Source: Cellulomonas triticagri (GTDB lineage Bacteria > Actinomycetota > Actinomycetes > Actinomycetales > Cellulomonadaceae). Taken from it: a stretch of DNA of 46,542 bases. The translations under genes were made by a program, and so were the position numbers. This document shows, piece by piece, positions 34,642-44,076 of this stretch. The DNA lies in contig NZ_RFFI01000018.1 in assembly GCF_003696205.1 (NCBI RefSeq), positions 1-46,542 on the forward strand. The letters run 5' to 3'. The notes beneath the pieces are model-generated. The model was not told the origin of the DNA, did no database searches, and saw nothing but the letters and a program-made list of their open reading frames with translations. Positions within the stretch are counted from its first letter, which is position 1. The number at the start of each line of letters is the position of its first letter.

Positions 34642-35334
34642 GTGAGGGTGGCCCTGCAGGCCCAGCAGCAGCACGACGACGTCTGCGTCGTCGTGCCCCT
34701 GTTCAACGAGCGGACGGTCGTCGGCGACGTCGTCCGCGACCTCCGCACGGCGTTCCCGCTCGTCGTCGTGGTCGACGACGGCAGCACCGACGACTCGGCC
34801 GCTGTGGCCCGGGACGCGGGGGCCCTGGTGGTGCAGCACCCGATCAACCTCGGGCAGGGCGCGGCTCTGCAGACAGGGATCGAGGCGGCGCTGCGGCTGG
34901 GTGCGCGGTACGTCGTCACGTTCGACTCCGACGGCCAGCACCAGCGGACGGACGCCGAAGCCATGGTCGAGCGCCTGCGGGCCGACGAGGCGGACGTCGT
35001 CTTCGGGTCGCGGTTCCTGGACTCGCGGACCCGGCCGGGCCTGGTCAAGCGCCTCGTCCTGCGTGCGGCGATCGTGTACTCGAACCTGACGACCGGCGTG
35101 CACCTCTCCGACACCCACAACGGTCTGCGCGCCCTGAACCGGCGGGCTGCCTCCGCCCTCAGCATCCGGCAGAACAGGATGGCCCACGCGTCCGAGATCA
35201 TCGAGCAGGTCGGGCACGCCCGGCTGCGGTGGGTCGAGCACCCGGTGCACATCCTCTACACCGACTACTCGCGGTCCAAGGGGCAGTCCGTGTTCAACGC
35301 CGTGAACATCCTGACCGAGATGATCTACAGGTAA
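34642..35334 (+). CDS. GT2 polyprenyl-phosphate glycosyltransferase (DPM1-like), second copy
   Basis: 230 residues. VCVVVPLFNERTVVGDVV, VVDDGSTDDSAAVA, HPINLGQGAALQTGI, TFDSDGQHQ and DTHNGLRALNRRAA give the DPM1-type order. No C-terminal membrane domain is present. It is followed 5 bases later by a DUF2304 gene, repeating the arrangement at 18395-19566. It would load a polyprenyl phosphate with one sugar for an extracytoplasmic transferase, perhaps one of the DUF2142 proteins downstream. The GTG is preceded by GGGGAG; GTG two codons later is possible. Confidence 0.87.
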   Translation: MRVALQAQQQHDDVCVVVPLFNERTVVGDVVRDLRTAFPLVVVVDDGSTDDSAAVARDAGALVVQHPINLGQGAALQTGIEAALRLGARYVVTFDSDGQHQRTDAEAMVERLRADEADVVFGSRFLDSRTRPGLVKRLVLRAAIVYSNLTTGVHLSDTHNGLRALNRRAASALSIRQNRMAHASEIIEQVGHARLRWVEHPVHILYTDYSRSKGQSVFNAVNILTEMIYR

Positions 35335-35339
35335 CCCGC

Positions 35340-35765
35340 GTGCTCATCAAGCTCCTCCTCCTCGTCGCCATCGCCGCCGTCTTCGTCCTCGGGCTGCGCG
35401 CGCCGAGCGGTGCGCGCCACCTCGCGCTGCGCCGGGTGTCCGTGCTGCTCGCCGCGGCCCTCGCCGCGCTCTCGGTGCTGTTCCCGGACGCGTGGAACGC
35501 GATCGCCGAGTTCGTCGGCGTCGGCCGCGGCACGGACCTGCTCCTGTACGGCCTGATCGTGGCGTTCCTGCTGTACATGGTGACGACCTACCGCCGGTTC
35601 CGGGACATGGAGCAGCAGATCACGCTGCTCGCCCGCCGCATCGCCGTCGACGAGACGCTGCCGCGCGCCGCGGCCGTACCGCCGCCGGGCCCGAAGCCCG
35701 CCGCCGGCGGCAGCCCGGCGCAGGACACCGCCGAGGGTGAGGCGAGCGGTGCGGACGGCCGCTGA
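35340..35765 (+). CDS. DUF2304 small membrane protein, second copy
   Basis: 141 residues. LIKLLLLVAIAAVFVLGL, RRVSVLLAAALAALSVLF and LLLYGLIVAFLLYMVTTYRR are three membrane segments. After them come the RFRDMEQQITLLARRIA helix and a Pro/Gly/Ala-rich end. The organisation matches the protein at 18395, though sequence identity looks low. It starts right after the GT2 stop and overlaps the next gene. Confidence 0.78.
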   Translation: MLIKLLLLVAIAAVFVLGLRAPSGARHLALRRVSVLLAAALAALSVLFPDAWNAIAEFVGVGRGTDLLLYGLIVAFLLYMVTTYRRFRDMEQQITLLARRIAVDETLPRAAAVPPPGPKPAAGGSPAQDTAEGEASGADGR

Positions 35766-37380
35766 GGACGAGCGGGCCCCGGGCCGGTCGCACCGTCCGG
35801 GTCGTGCGCTGCGCTCCCGCTCCCCGCGCCTGGTCTTCTGGCTGTCCTGGCTCGTCCTGACCGGTCTCGGCAGCGTGTGGGCGCTGGCGAACCCCATGGC
35901 GGCAGCGCCCGACGAGCCCGCGCACATCGTGCGCGCCGCCTCGCTGTACCGCGGCGCCGACCTGGTCGAGCTGCGCCCCGGTCTGCTCGTCGCCGAGGTA
36001 CCGCGCATCTACGCGCTGACGCACGAGATGGCCGGCTGCTACGCGTTCCACTCCACGGAGCCGGCCTCGTGCTGGGTGCCGGAGTGGGGTGACGTCACGG
36101 AGGTCGTGCAGGCCACGACCTCGGCGGGGAACTACAACCCGCTCTACTACGCGATCGTCGGCGCTCCGACGCTCCTCGAACCGCGCAACGGCACGCTCTA
36201 CCTCATGCGGCTGGTCAGCGCGGCGCTCGGCGCCTTCTGCATCGCTCTCGGGCTCCGCTCGGTCGCCGAGGTGTCGCGCAGGCGCTGGATCGTCCCCGCG
36301 GTCGCCCTGGCGACCACCCCCATGGTCGTCTTCATGAACAGCACCGTGAACCCCAACGCGGTGGAGGCGGCGGCCGGGCTGGGGCTGTGGACGACCTTGC
36401 TCCTGGCGCTCCGGCACCCCGACCGCACGCTGACGCGCCGCCGGTGGTGGCGTGCCGGGGTCCTCGTCGTGCTCCTGGTCAACGCGAAGGCGTTCTCCCC
36501 GCTCTACCTCGCGATCATCGTCCTGACGGCGGTGCTCGTCGTGGGATGGGCACCGGTGCGAGCAGCGCTCGTCGACCGCCGGACCTGGCCGGGGCTGGCA
36601 CTGGGTGTGCTCGGGTCGGCCGCGGCCGTCGCCTGGACGCTGACCGCGGAGGGGGTCACGACCGCCCGGACCCAGGCGTTCCCCGAGCTCACGACCGAGC
36701 GCGCGCTGAACAACGTGCTGCGGTTGACGTCCTCGTACGTCGAGCAGCAGTTCGGCCGGTTCGGCTGGCACGACACCCCGGCACCAGGGTCCGTGTACCT
36801 GCTGCTCGCTGCCGCGCTCGGCGTGGTCGTGGTGCTGTCGCTCGGGGCGGCCCGCCTGCGCGAGGGCGCCGCGTTCGTCGCGCTGCTGCTCGTCGTCCTG
36901 CTGCTGCCGCTGGTGCTGCAGGTGCCGAACGCGAGCTACGTCGGCCTGCCCTGGCAGGGCCGGTACCTGATGGCTGTCTCCGTGGGCGTCCCGGTGCTCG
37001 CCGGGTTCCTGCTCGACCGCCGTGCCCCGGTCGCCGCCGGTGTGGCACGCCGGGTGTCCTGGGTACTGCTCGGCGTGGTGGCGGTCACCCAGCTGCTGAG
37101 CTTCTGGGAGAACCTCCGCCGGTACGTGGCGGGCACCTCCGCGCCGTGGTTCGAACCGGTGGAGAACCGGTGGGATCCGCCGTTGCCGGAGTCGGTGCTG
37201 CTGGGGGCCGCCCTCCTCGCGGTGCTCGCCTGGGTGGTCCTGCTCGGGTGGCTCGCGCACGAGCCCGACCCTGACCCGCGCGCAGAGCCCGAGCTCGAGC
37301 CGGGCGGGCCGTCGGTACCGCCGCGTGTCTCGTCCGGCACCCTGCCGGACTCCGCTCCGCAGGTGCGCGGGGCCGACTGA
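35749..37380 (+). CDS. DUF2142 membrane protein, GT-C-like
   Basis: 543 residues and about 10-12 membrane segments. The first external loop carries the family's acidic motif (AAPDEPAHIVRAASLYRG). The membrane bundle ends in a Pro/Glu-rich cytoplasmic tail. The architecture resembles GT-C enzymes that use polyprenyl-phosphate sugars, with Asp/Glu in the first loop. Its operon position after a GT2 and DUF2304 supports that. The start is ambiguous between GTG 35749, which has GAGG 6 bases upstream, and 35737. Confidence 0.8.
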   Translation: MRTAAEDERAPGRSHRPGRALRSRSPRLVFWLSWLVLTGLGSVWALANPMAAAPDEPAHIVRAASLYRGADLVELRPGLLVAEVPRIYALTHEMAGCYAFHSTEPASCWVPEWGDVTEVVQATTSAGNYNPLYYAIVGAPTLLEPRNGTLYLMRLVSAALGAFCIALGLRSVAEVSRRRWIVPAVALATTPMVVFMNSTVNPNAVEAAAGLGLWTTLLLALRHPDRTLTRRRWWRAGVLVVLLVNAKAFSPLYLAIIVLTAVLVVGWAPVRAALVDRRTWPGLALGVLGSAAAVAWTLTAEGVTTARTQAFPELTTERALNNVLRLTSSYVEQQFGRFGWHDTPAPGSVYLLLAAALGVVVVLSLGAARLREGAAFVALLLVVLLLPLVLQVPNASYVGLPWQGRYLMAVSVGVPVLAGFLLDRRAPVAAGVARRVSWVLLGVVAVTQLLSFWENLRRYVAGTSAPWFEPVENRWDPPLPESVLLGAALLAVLAWVVLLGWLAHEPDPDPRAEPELEPGGPSVPPRVSSGTLPDSAPQVRGAD

Positions 37381-37493
37381 GGTCGGCGGCAGGTCGGGTC
37401 GGGTACCCCACCGGACCTGCACGGAACGTCCACGGCGCTGTGGCACGATGGCTCCCCGTGCGTGCCGGAGGGTGCGCCACGGGAGGAGGTCGG

Positions 37494-39752
37494 GTGTCCA
37501 CGACGGGTGAGGACAGCGTGGTGGCATCGGCTGCGCGGGACGGCGGGGCCGTGGGCTCCACGCGACGGGTGCGGCCTCGTGCCCCGCGGTGGATCCCGGC
37601 CGTCCTGTGCGTCGTGGTCGTGCTGCTGGGTGTCGTGCTCGCCGCGACGGCCCGTGTCGGCGCGCAGCAGGGCGACGTCACGCAGCACTTCGGTCTGACG
37701 AACGCCGACACCCAGCTGCGGCCGGGCGCCTCGTTCGACATGGAGCTCACCGCCACCGAGGACGACCTGAGCGAGGTCGCCGTCGTGCTGGGCACCTGGT
37801 CGGGCCGTGCCGACTGCACGCTGACGGCGACGCTCCGCGACGGTGGCCGCGAGATCGCGTCGCAGGACACACCGTGCGCGGAGCTCCCCGACACGGCGCT
37901 GGCCACGGTGATCTCGTTCGACCCGATCGCGGACTCCGCGGGGACGACGTACGACGTGACGCTCTCGGTGTCCGAGGACTCCCGGCGGGGCCCCGCGCTG
38001 TGGGACACCGTCGACGGCCAGCACCCGGTCGTCGCCCTGTACGGCGAGCCCGACCGGCCGATGCTGTCGGTCGTCGGCGACGTGCTGGACCGGATCGCCG
38101 TGTACGGCCCCGCCTGGGGCTCGCCGGGCTGGGTCGTGGGGCTCGCCGTGCTCGTCCTGGCCTGCGTGGTGGTGCTCGCGCTGCGCCCGCGCTGGGGACT
38201 GGTCGCCGTGATCGTGCTGGTGGTGGCGCGCGGGTTGCTGTGGTCCGTGCTGATCCCGCCGCTGCAGGGCATGGACGAGGGGGCGCACTACGCGAACGTC
38301 CAGTTCATGGCGGAGGAGGGCCGGCTGCCGAACTGGAACACCGAGGACCGGCAGCACGGGACGTACTCCGAGTCGCTGACGGTGACGTCGCACGCGATGC
38401 ACGTCTCGGCGTGGCAGCCGACCGACCGGCCCGACTTCGACGACTCGTCCGCCGAGGCGCTCCGTGAGGCCGACGCGGTCGCGAGCCCGCTGTCGGACGG
38501 CACGGGGCCTGCGGCGTCGTACCCTCCCGCGTACTACGCGCCCGCCACGCTGGCCTACCACCTCGCCGCCGACGACACGGTCGCCCAGGTGCATGCCATC
38601 CGGCTGTGGTCGGTGCTGCTCGGTGTCGGAGCGATCGTGCTGGCGTGGCTGTTCGCGGGGGAGGTCCTGCCGGGCCGCCCGGCAGCGCGCGCGGGGCTGA
38701 TCACGGCGGTGGCGCTGCAGCCGATGCTGGCGCACCAGTTCGCGCTGGTGAACAACGACGCCTGGGTCGTCACGGCAGGGTTCGCGGCGCTGTGGATCGG
38801 CGCACGCCTGGTCCGGGAGGCGCGGGCGCCCTGGTGGATGCTCGCCGCGGGCGGTGTCGCCGGCCTGGCAGCCCTCGGCAAGCCGTTCGCCGCGCTCACG
38901 GTGATCCCGATCGCGGTGGGGTGGCTGCTGGGCAAGCTGCGGTACCGCGTGCGGGACTGGCGTGTGCTGGTCGGTGAGCCGCTGGTCGCCGCGGTGGGGG
39001 TGGGCCTCACGTACGGGTCCTGGCTGGTCGCGGCACGCGTGCTGGGGATCAACACCGGACTCGGATTCCCCGAGGGCACCGAGGACGGTCCCCGCGACCT
39101 GCTGACGTACGCCCGCACGCAGATCAACACGGGGTTCGCGGAGTTCCGCACGCTGTGGGTCGACCAGATGTGGGGCAACTTCGGCTGGGTGAACACGCCG
39201 CTGCCGCTCGGTGCGCAGAAGGTGGTGTGGTTCTGCTACCTGCTCGTCGCGCTGATGGTCCTGGTGTGGCTGGTCCTGCTCGTGCGCGGCCGCCGCCGGG
39301 GTCCGGTCGCGGAGGCGGTTCGTCGTGTCGACCGCCTGGTGGCGCTGTGCGTGCTGTCCGGTCTCGGCATGATGCTCGGCATGTACGCGGTGGAGTACGG
39401 CTACTTCGCGTCCACGGGCCTGACGAACCTGCTGCAGGGGCGGTACCTGCTGATGGTGGTCCCGGCGCTGCTCGTGCTCCCACCGCTGCTCGCGGAACGT
39501 CTGGTGCGCAGCCGGCGGGTCGCGGACCCGTCGGTGGAGCGTGTCGACGTCGGTGCGGAAGCCGGGCCCGGGGGGCGGGACGCGCAGGCCCTGGACGCCG
39601 CCGTCCGGGAGGCCGACGGGGAGCCCGTGGCCGCGGTGGTGGAGGCGCGGGCCCACGTCGCGGTCACGGCCACCGCCTGGGCGATCGCCGTCGGCGTGCT
39701 CGCGCTGCACGTCACGGGCGTGCTCGTCGTGGCGCAGAAGTTCTACCTCTAG
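37494..39752 (+). CDS. DUF2142 membrane protein with extracytoplasmic domain
   Basis: 752 residues. After a basic start and one membrane segment (about 45-65) comes a beta-rich outer domain to about residue 200 with a likely disulfide pair (DCTLTATL, TPCAEL). Then about 11 membrane segments follow, with the acidic loop PLQGMDEGAHYANVQFM, the DUF2142 signature. A charged loop near 680-700 precedes a final membrane segment (WAIAVGVLALHVTGVLVVA). GGAGGAGG lies just before the GTG, a very strong ribosome site that fixes this start. It is a second copy of the family, longer than the first, so it may act at a different step. Confidence 0.82.
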   Translation: MSTTGEDSVVASAARDGGAVGSTRRVRPRAPRWIPAVLCVVVVLLGVVLAATARVGAQQGDVTQHFGLTNADTQLRPGASFDMELTATEDDLSEVAVVLGTWSGRADCTLTATLRDGGREIASQDTPCAELPDTALATVISFDPIADSAGTTYDVTLSVSEDSRRGPALWDTVDGQHPVVALYGEPDRPMLSVVGDVLDRIAVYGPAWGSPGWVVGLAVLVLACVVVLALRPRWGLVAVIVLVVARGLLWSVLIPPLQGMDEGAHYANVQFMAEEGRLPNWNTEDRQHGTYSESLTVTSHAMHVSAWQPTDRPDFDDSSAEALREADAVASPLSDGTGPAASYPPAYYAPATLAYHLAADDTVAQVHAIRLWSVLLGVGAIVLAWLFAGEVLPGRPAARAGLITAVALQPMLAHQFALVNNDAWVVTAGFAALWIGARLVREARAPWWMLAAGGVAGLAALGKPFAALTVIPIAVGWLLGKLRYRVRDWRVLVGEPLVAAVGVGLTYGSWLVAARVLGINTGLGFPEGTEDGPRDLLTYARTQINTGFAEFRTLWVDQMWGNFGWVNTPLPLGAQKVVWFCYLLVALMVLVWLVLLVRGRRRGPVAEAVRRVDRLVALCVLSGLGMMLGMYAVEYGYFASTGLTNLLQGRYLLMVVPALLVLPPLLAERLVRSRRVADPSVERVDVGAEAGPGGRDAQALDAAVREADGEPVAAVVEARAHVAVTATAWAIAVGVLALHVTGVLVVAQKFYL

Positions 39753-39758
39753 CGAGGC

Positions 39759-39812
39759 CGCCGCACGAACGGAGGGCCAGGTGCACGCACCCGGCCCTCC
39801 GTTCGTGCGGCG
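39759..39812. terminator. bidirectional terminator between the DUF2142 gene and rfbA
   Basis: A perfect 20-base-pair stem, 39759-39778 with 39793-39812, closes a 14-base loop between the converging stops at 39752 and 39822. It is the longest hairpin in the window. Confidence 0.88.
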
Positions 39813-39821
39813 AGCGACCGC

Positions 39822-40700
39822 TCAGCGCTGGTCGGACTCCAGCAGGCCGAGCAGGTAGGCGCCGTACCCGGACTTCACGAGCTGCTCGGCGCGGACGCGC
39901 AGCTCGTCGTCGGAGAGGAACCCGCGCCGCCACGCGACCTCCTCGGGCGAGCCGATCTTCATGCCCTGCCTGCTCTCGATGGTGCGCACGAAGTCCGAGG
40001 CCTCGAGCAGGGAGTCGAACGTCCCGGTGTCCAGCCACGCGGTGCCGCGGGGCAGCACCTCGACCTGCAGCCTGCCCTGCTCGAGGTAGTGCCGGTTGAC
40101 GTCGGTGATCTCGTACTCGCCGCGGGGCGAGGGCTTCAGGTCCTTCGCGATGGCGAGCACGTCGTTGTCGTAGAAGTAGAGCCCGGGGACCGCGTAGTTC
40201 GACTTCGGGGCGGCGGGCTTCTCCTCGAGGGAGAGCGCGCGGCCGGCCGCGTCGAACTCGACGACGCCGTAGGCCGTCGGGTCGGCGACCCGGTAGGCGA
40301 AGACCGCGGCGCCGTCGATCTGCTCGAACCGCTGCAGCTGGGAGCCGAGCCCGTGGCCGTAGAAGATGTTGTCGCCGAGCACGAGCGCGGCGGAGTCGGT
40401 GCCGACGAAGTCCGCGCCGAGCACGAAGGCCTGTGCGAGCCCGTTCGGTTCCGCCTGCACGGTGTACTCGATGGAGATGCCGAACTGCGAGCCGTCCCCG
40501 AGCAGGCGCCGGAACTGCTCGGCGTCGTGCGGGGTGGTGATGATCAGGACGTCCCTGATACCCGCCAGGATGAGCGTCGAGAGGGGGTAGTAGATCATCG
40601 GCTTGTCGTAGACCGGGACGAGCTGCTTGCTCACCCCGAGCGTGATCGGGTGGAGTCGTGTGCCGGAGCCGCCGGCCAGGATGATGCCTCGCATGGTCAT
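39822..40700 (-). CDS. rfbA: glucose-1-phosphate thymidylyltransferase
   Basis: First step of dTDP-L-rhamnose synthesis: glucose-1-phosphate plus dTTP to dTDP-glucose. The 292-residue protein has the nucleotide loop [20 protein letters not shown], then [59 protein letters not shown] and [18 protein letters not shown], all standard for RmlA. Start ATG at 40700; the ATG two codons in is equally possible. It is alone on its transcript, divergent to manA. Confidence 0.97.
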   Translation of the reverse strand: MTMRGIILAGGSGTRLHPITLGVSKQLVPVYDKPMIYYPLSTLILAGIRDVLIITTPHDAEQFRRLLGDGSQFGISIEYTVQAEPNGLAQAFVLGADFVGTDSAALVLGDNIFYGHGLGSQLQRFEQIDGAAVFAYRVADPTAYGVVEFDAAGRALSLEEKPAAPKSNYAVPGLYFYDNDVLAIAKDLKPSPRGEYEITDVNRHYLEQGRLQVEVLPRGTAWLDTGTFDSLLEASDFVRTIESRQGMKIGSPEEVAWRRGFLSDDELRVRAEQLVKSGYGAYLLGLLESDQR

Positions 40701-40743
40701 ACAGTGTGGCCCATCCCGCGCTGCGCCGTCGGGGCGACAGGGG

Positions 40744-40800
40744 TGTCCGCCGTCCGGGTGACGGACTGGAAGCCATGTCCGGTTTGTGCCAATGTGTCCG
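40744..40800 (+). repeat. three TGTCCG direct repeats before manA
   Basis: TGTCCG occurs at 40744, 40776 and 40795 in the manA/rfbA divergent gap, in a locally less GC-rich stretch. Possible binding sites, but the word is short and the count could be chance. Confidence 0.2.
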
Positions 40801-40825
40801 AATTCGAGACGGCGGAGGGAGCGTG

Positions 40826-42028
40826 ATGATCCGGATCGAGAGCGCCGAGCTGCACTACGCCTGGGGGTCGCCGACCGCGATCCCCGAGCTGCTCGGCACG
40901 CCGGCGCCCGGGGGACCGGTCGCGGAGGCGTGGTTCGGTGCGCACCACGCCGGACCCTCGCCGGTGTTCACCCCGGACGGCGGCGGCACCGGGACGCTCG
41001 TCGAGGCGATCGACCGCGACCCGCGGGGAGCGCTCGGCGACGGCGTCGTCGCGCGGTTCGGCCCCACGTTGCCCTACCTGCTCAAGATCATCGCCGCCGA
41101 GAGCCCGCTGTCGCTCCAGGTGCACCCCCACGTGGACGCCGCCCGCGCCGGGTTCGACCGCGAGGAGCGGGCCGGTGTGCCTCTCGACGCGTCCCACCGC
41201 TCGTACCGCGACCGCAACCACAAGCCCGAGCTCGTGTACGCACTGACCCGGTTCGAGGCCGTCTGCGGTTTCCGTGCGCCGCGCCGCGCGGCGGAGCTGC
41301 TGGCCGGGCTCGACGCGCCGCTCGCCGAGGAGCTGCACGACGTGCTGGCCGCCCAGCCCGACGCCCGCGGCATCGAGTCCGCGTTCACGCAGCTGCTGGA
41401 GCCGGAGACCCGGCCGACGGCCCGGGAGGTCCAGGGGGTGGTCGACGCCTGCGCCGCACGCCTCGCCGACGGGTCGCCCTCCCCGCGCGCCGACCGCACG
41501 GTCGTCCGCCTCGCGGAGGCCTACCCGGGCGACCCCGGGATCGTCACCTCGCTGCTCCTCAACCCCGTGACCCTGCACCCGGGGGAGGCGCTGTTCGTCC
41601 CCGCGGGTGGCGTGCACGCCTACCTCCGCGGCGTCGGGGTCGAGATCATGGCGTCGTCCGACAACGTGCTGCGGGCCGGCCTGACCCCGAAGCACGTCGA
41701 CGTCGCCGAGCTGCTGCGGAACGTCGACTACGTCGCGGCGCCCCCGATCCGGATCGCCCCCGAGCGGTTCCACGGCGCCACGCGCGTCTACTACGCGCCG
41801 GTCGACGACTTCGAGCTCTCGATCACCGGGGTCGAGGACGACGGCGTGCACCCGCTGCCGGGCCGCGGCCCGCGGGTGCTGCTGTGCCTCGAGGGCGACG
41901 CCACGGTGCGGGCCTCCTCCGGCGCGGAGCTCCGGCTCACGCGGGGCCAGGCGGCCTTCGTGCCGGCCTCGGACGGTTCGCTGCAGGTCGAGGGACGCGC
42001 CCGGCTGGTGCAGGCGGACGTACCCTGA
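40826..42028 (+). CDS. manA: mannose-6-phosphate isomerase, class I
   Basis: Interconverts fructose-6-phosphate and mannose-6-phosphate, the entry to GDP-mannose. The 400-residue cupin-type enzyme starts [20 protein letters not shown]. Zinc site residues are in LQVHPH, then HKPELVYAL and [20 protein letters not shown], followed by [17 protein letters not shown] precedes the ATG. GDP-mannose made from its product can feed the two dehydratase-like genes converging from the other side, which end only 7 bases beyond its stop. No phosphomannomutase or guanylyltransferase is in the window. Confidence 0.93.
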   Translation: MIRIESAELHYAWGSPTAIPELLGTPAPGGPVAEAWFGAHHAGPSPVFTPDGGGTGTLVEAIDRDPRGALGDGVVARFGPTLPYLLKIIAAESPLSLQVHPHVDAARAGFDREERAGVPLDASHRSYRDRNHKPELVYALTRFEAVCGFRAPRRAAELLAGLDAPLAEELHDVLAAQPDARGIESAFTQLLEPETRPTAREVQGVVDACAARLADGSPSPRADRTVVRLAEAYPGDPGIVTSLLLNPVTLHPGEALFVPAGGVHAYLRGVGVEIMASSDNVLRAGLTPKHVDVAELLRNVDYVAAPPIRIAPERFHGATRVYYAPVDDFELSITGVEDDGVHPLPGRGPRVLLCLEGDATVRASSGAELRLTRGQAAFVPASDGSLQVEGRARLVQADVP

Positions 42029-42035
42029 CGCGCCC

Positions 42036-42986
42036 TCAACCCTCCGGGTGCGCCAGGTCGTGCGCGACCATCGCCGCGACCAGCCCGGTGAGGTCGTGGG
42101 TGCGGCGCCAGCCCAGCTCGCGCTCGGCGCGCCCCGGGTCCCCGACCAGCTCGGGGGCGTCGCCGGTGCGCAGCAGCGCGGGGTCGACGCGGACGTGCCG
42201 CTCCCAGTCGTCCAGCCCGGCGGCCGCGAACGCGGCGGCGACGAACTCCGCGACCGAGTGCGCGCGCCCAGTGGCCACCACCCAGTCCACGGCGTGGTCG
42301 TGCCGCGCCGCGCGGACCATCGCGTCGACGTAGTCCGGGGCCCAGCCCCAGTCGCGGCGCGCCTCGAGGTTGCCCAGGACGAGGGTGTCGTCCAGGCCCA
42401 GCGCGATCCGCGCGGCGCCGCGCGTGATCTTGCGCGTGACGAACGTGGTCGGCCGCCGGGGCGACTCGTGGTTGAACAGCACGCAGGACGTGACGTGCAG
42501 GCCGCGCCCGCGGTAGACGGCCGCGGCGTGGTGCGCGAGGGCCTTCGCCACGCCGTAGGGGTTGCGCGGGGCGACGGGCGTCGACTCGTCCTGGGGGACC
42601 CGGTCGGGGTGGCCGAAGATCTCCGCGGACGAGGCCTGCACGACCCGCACCGGGCGGCCCGCGGTCTCCTGGACCGCCAGCGCCGCGTCCAGCAGCGTCA
42701 CCGGGGCGAGCCCGGACAGCTCCACCGTCAGCTCCGGCTCCGCCCACGACCGGGCGACCGAGCTGATGCCGCCGAGGTTGTACAGCTCGTCCGGGGCGAG
42801 CCGCAGCACGAGCGCGCGCAGCCCCGCCCGGTCGGCGAGGTCGACGGCGTGCGGCGTCCAGCCGTCGGCGCGGACCTCGTCGCCCGGGCGCACGAGCCCG
42901 TGCACCCGGACGCCCTCGGCGAGCAGCCGGTCGACCAGGTAGGAGCCGTCCTGACCGGTCGCGCCGGTGACCAGGGCGACGGTCAC
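42036..42986 (-). CDS. GDP-mannose 4,6-dehydratase-like SDR, paralogue of gmd
   Basis: 316 residues. VALVTGATGQDGSYLVDRLL, ELYNLGGISSVARSW, VQASSAEIFG, NPYGVAKALAHHAA and CVLFNHESPRR align along the whole length with the gmd next to it. The Ser/Glu and Tyr/Lys catalytic residues remain. It ends with the RARELGW-like RAERELGWRRTHDL. The usual partner here would be a 4-reductase (Rmd or Fcl), but its sequence is clearly of the dehydratase type with the NHESPRR motif. It could be a second dehydratase, or a reductase evolved from one. The GTG overlaps the gmd stop by 4 bases. Confidence 0.75.
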   Translation of the reverse strand: MTVALVTGATGQDGSYLVDRLLAEGVRVHGLVRPGDEVRADGWTPHAVDLADRAGLRALVLRLAPDELYNLGGISSVARSWAEPELTVELSGLAPVTLLDAALAVQETAGRPVRVVQASSAEIFGHPDRVPQDESTPVAPRNPYGVAKALAHHAAAVYRGRGLHVTSCVLFNHESPRRPTTFVTRKITRGAARIALGLDDTLVLGNLEARRDWGWAPDYVDAMVRAARHDHAVDWVVATGRAHSVAEFVAAAFAAAGLDDWERHVRVDPALLRTGDAPELVGDPGRAERELGWRRTHDLTGLVAAMVAHDLAHPEG

Positions 42987-43960
42987 GCGGTCAGCCTGCG
43001 CTGCTCGGCGAGGTCGTGCTCGACCATCATCGCGACCAGCCCGCCGAAGTCGACGGTCGGCCGCCAGCCCAGGCGCTCGTGGGCCTTCGTGGCGTCGCCC
43101 ACGAGCAGGTCGACCTCGGCCGGGCGGACGAACTGCGGGTCCGTGCGCACCAGGTGGGACCAGTCGTCGACACCCACGTGCGCGAAGGCGGCGTCCAGGA
43201 GCTCGCGGATCGAGTGCGTCTCGCCCGTCGCCACGACGTAGTCGTCGGGCTCGTCCTGCTGCAGCATCCGCCACATCGCGTCGACGTAGTCGCCCGCGAA
43301 GCCCCAGTCGCGGCGGGCCTCGAGGTTGCCGAGCACGAGCTCGTCCTGCAGGCCGAGCGAGATCCGCGCGACGGCCTGGGTCACCTTGCGGGTCACGAAC
43401 TCCGGGCCGCGCCGGGGCGACTCGTGGTTGAACAGGATGCCCGAGGAGGCGTGCATCCCGTAGGACTCGCGGTAGTTGATGGTCATGTAGTGCCCGAACA
43501 CCTTGGCGACGCCGTACGGCGACCGCGGCCACAGCAGCGTGGACTCGCGCTGCGGGACCTCCTGCACCTTGCCGAACATCTCGGACGACGACGCCTGGTA
43601 GAACCGGACGGGGCCGCCCGCGGTGTGCAGCCGCACCGCCTCGAGCATGTTCAGCACCCCGGCCGCGGTCACGTCGGTCGTGATGCGGGCGTTCTGCCAG
43701 GAGTACGCGACGTACGAGATCGCGCCGAGGTTGTAGACCTCGTCGGGGCGCGCGGTGGCCAGGGCCGTCATCAGGCTCGGCATGTCGGTGAGGTCCCCGG
43801 TGAGCACCCGGACCTCGGGGACTGCCTCGCGCACCAGGGCGATCTTGGGGTTGTTCTGCCCCCGCACGAGCCCGAACACCTCGTACCCCTTGGCGAGCAG
43901 GAGCTCGGCGAGGTAGAGGCCGTCCTGGCCGGTGATGCCCGTGATGAGTGCGCGTGCCAT
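42983..43960 (-). CDS. gmd: GDP-mannose 4,6-dehydratase
   Basis: Converts GDP-mannose to GDP-4-keto-6-deoxymannose, the precursor of GDP-rhamnose, fucose or perosamine. The 325-residue SDR has ALITGITGQDGLYLAELLLA, EVYNLGAISYVAYSW, FYQASSSEMFGKVQE, SPYGVAKVFGHYMT and ILFNHESPRRGPEF, then LGNLEARRDWGFAGDYVDAM, the classic Gmd set. GGAG precedes the ATG. It leads the two-gene unit with the paralogue downstream. Confidence 0.95.
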   Translation of the reverse strand: MARALITGITGQDGLYLAELLLAKGYEVFGLVRGQNNPKIALVREAVPEVRVLTGDLTDMPSLMTALATARPDEVYNLGAISYVAYSWQNARITTDVTAAGVLNMLEAVRLHTAGGPVRFYQASSSEMFGKVQEVPQRESTLLWPRSPYGVAKVFGHYMTINYRESYGMHASSGILFNHESPRRGPEFVTRKVTQAVARISLGLQDELVLGNLEARRDWGFAGDYVDAMWRMLQQDEPDDYVVATGETHSIRELLDAAFAHVGVDDWSHLVRTDPQFVRPAEVDLLVGDATKAHERLGWRPTVDFGGLVAMMVEHDLAEQRRLTA

Positions 43961-44024
43961 GAGGTCTCCGGATCCGTCGGTGGTGCGGGGCGGGTGCGGC
44001 GGCGCTGCACGTCGGCCCGGTGGC

Positions 44025-44030
44025 TAGGCT
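44025..44030 (+). promoter_or_regulatory. -10 box for the 44077 operon
   Basis: TAGGCT on plus. The overlapping minus-strand reading at 44026-44031 is TAGCCT and could serve gmd. Divergent promoters with overlapping -10 elements would compete. Confidence 0.35.
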
Positions 44031-44076
44031 ACCGACGACCTCGGGACGGAAGGTGCGGGCACCGCGTGAGCGCAGC

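Noticed and set aside
37389-37420. Hairpin between the two DUF2142 genes as a terminator
   Set aside because: Only 7 pairs with a mismatched interior; too weak to claim, and the genes may be co-transcribed.
42036-42986. Calling this gene rmd (GDP-4-keto-6-deoxymannose reductase) from its position
   Set aside because: The sequence has dehydratase landmarks (NHESPRR, SSAE, YGVAK) and resembles the adjacent gmd, not Rmd.
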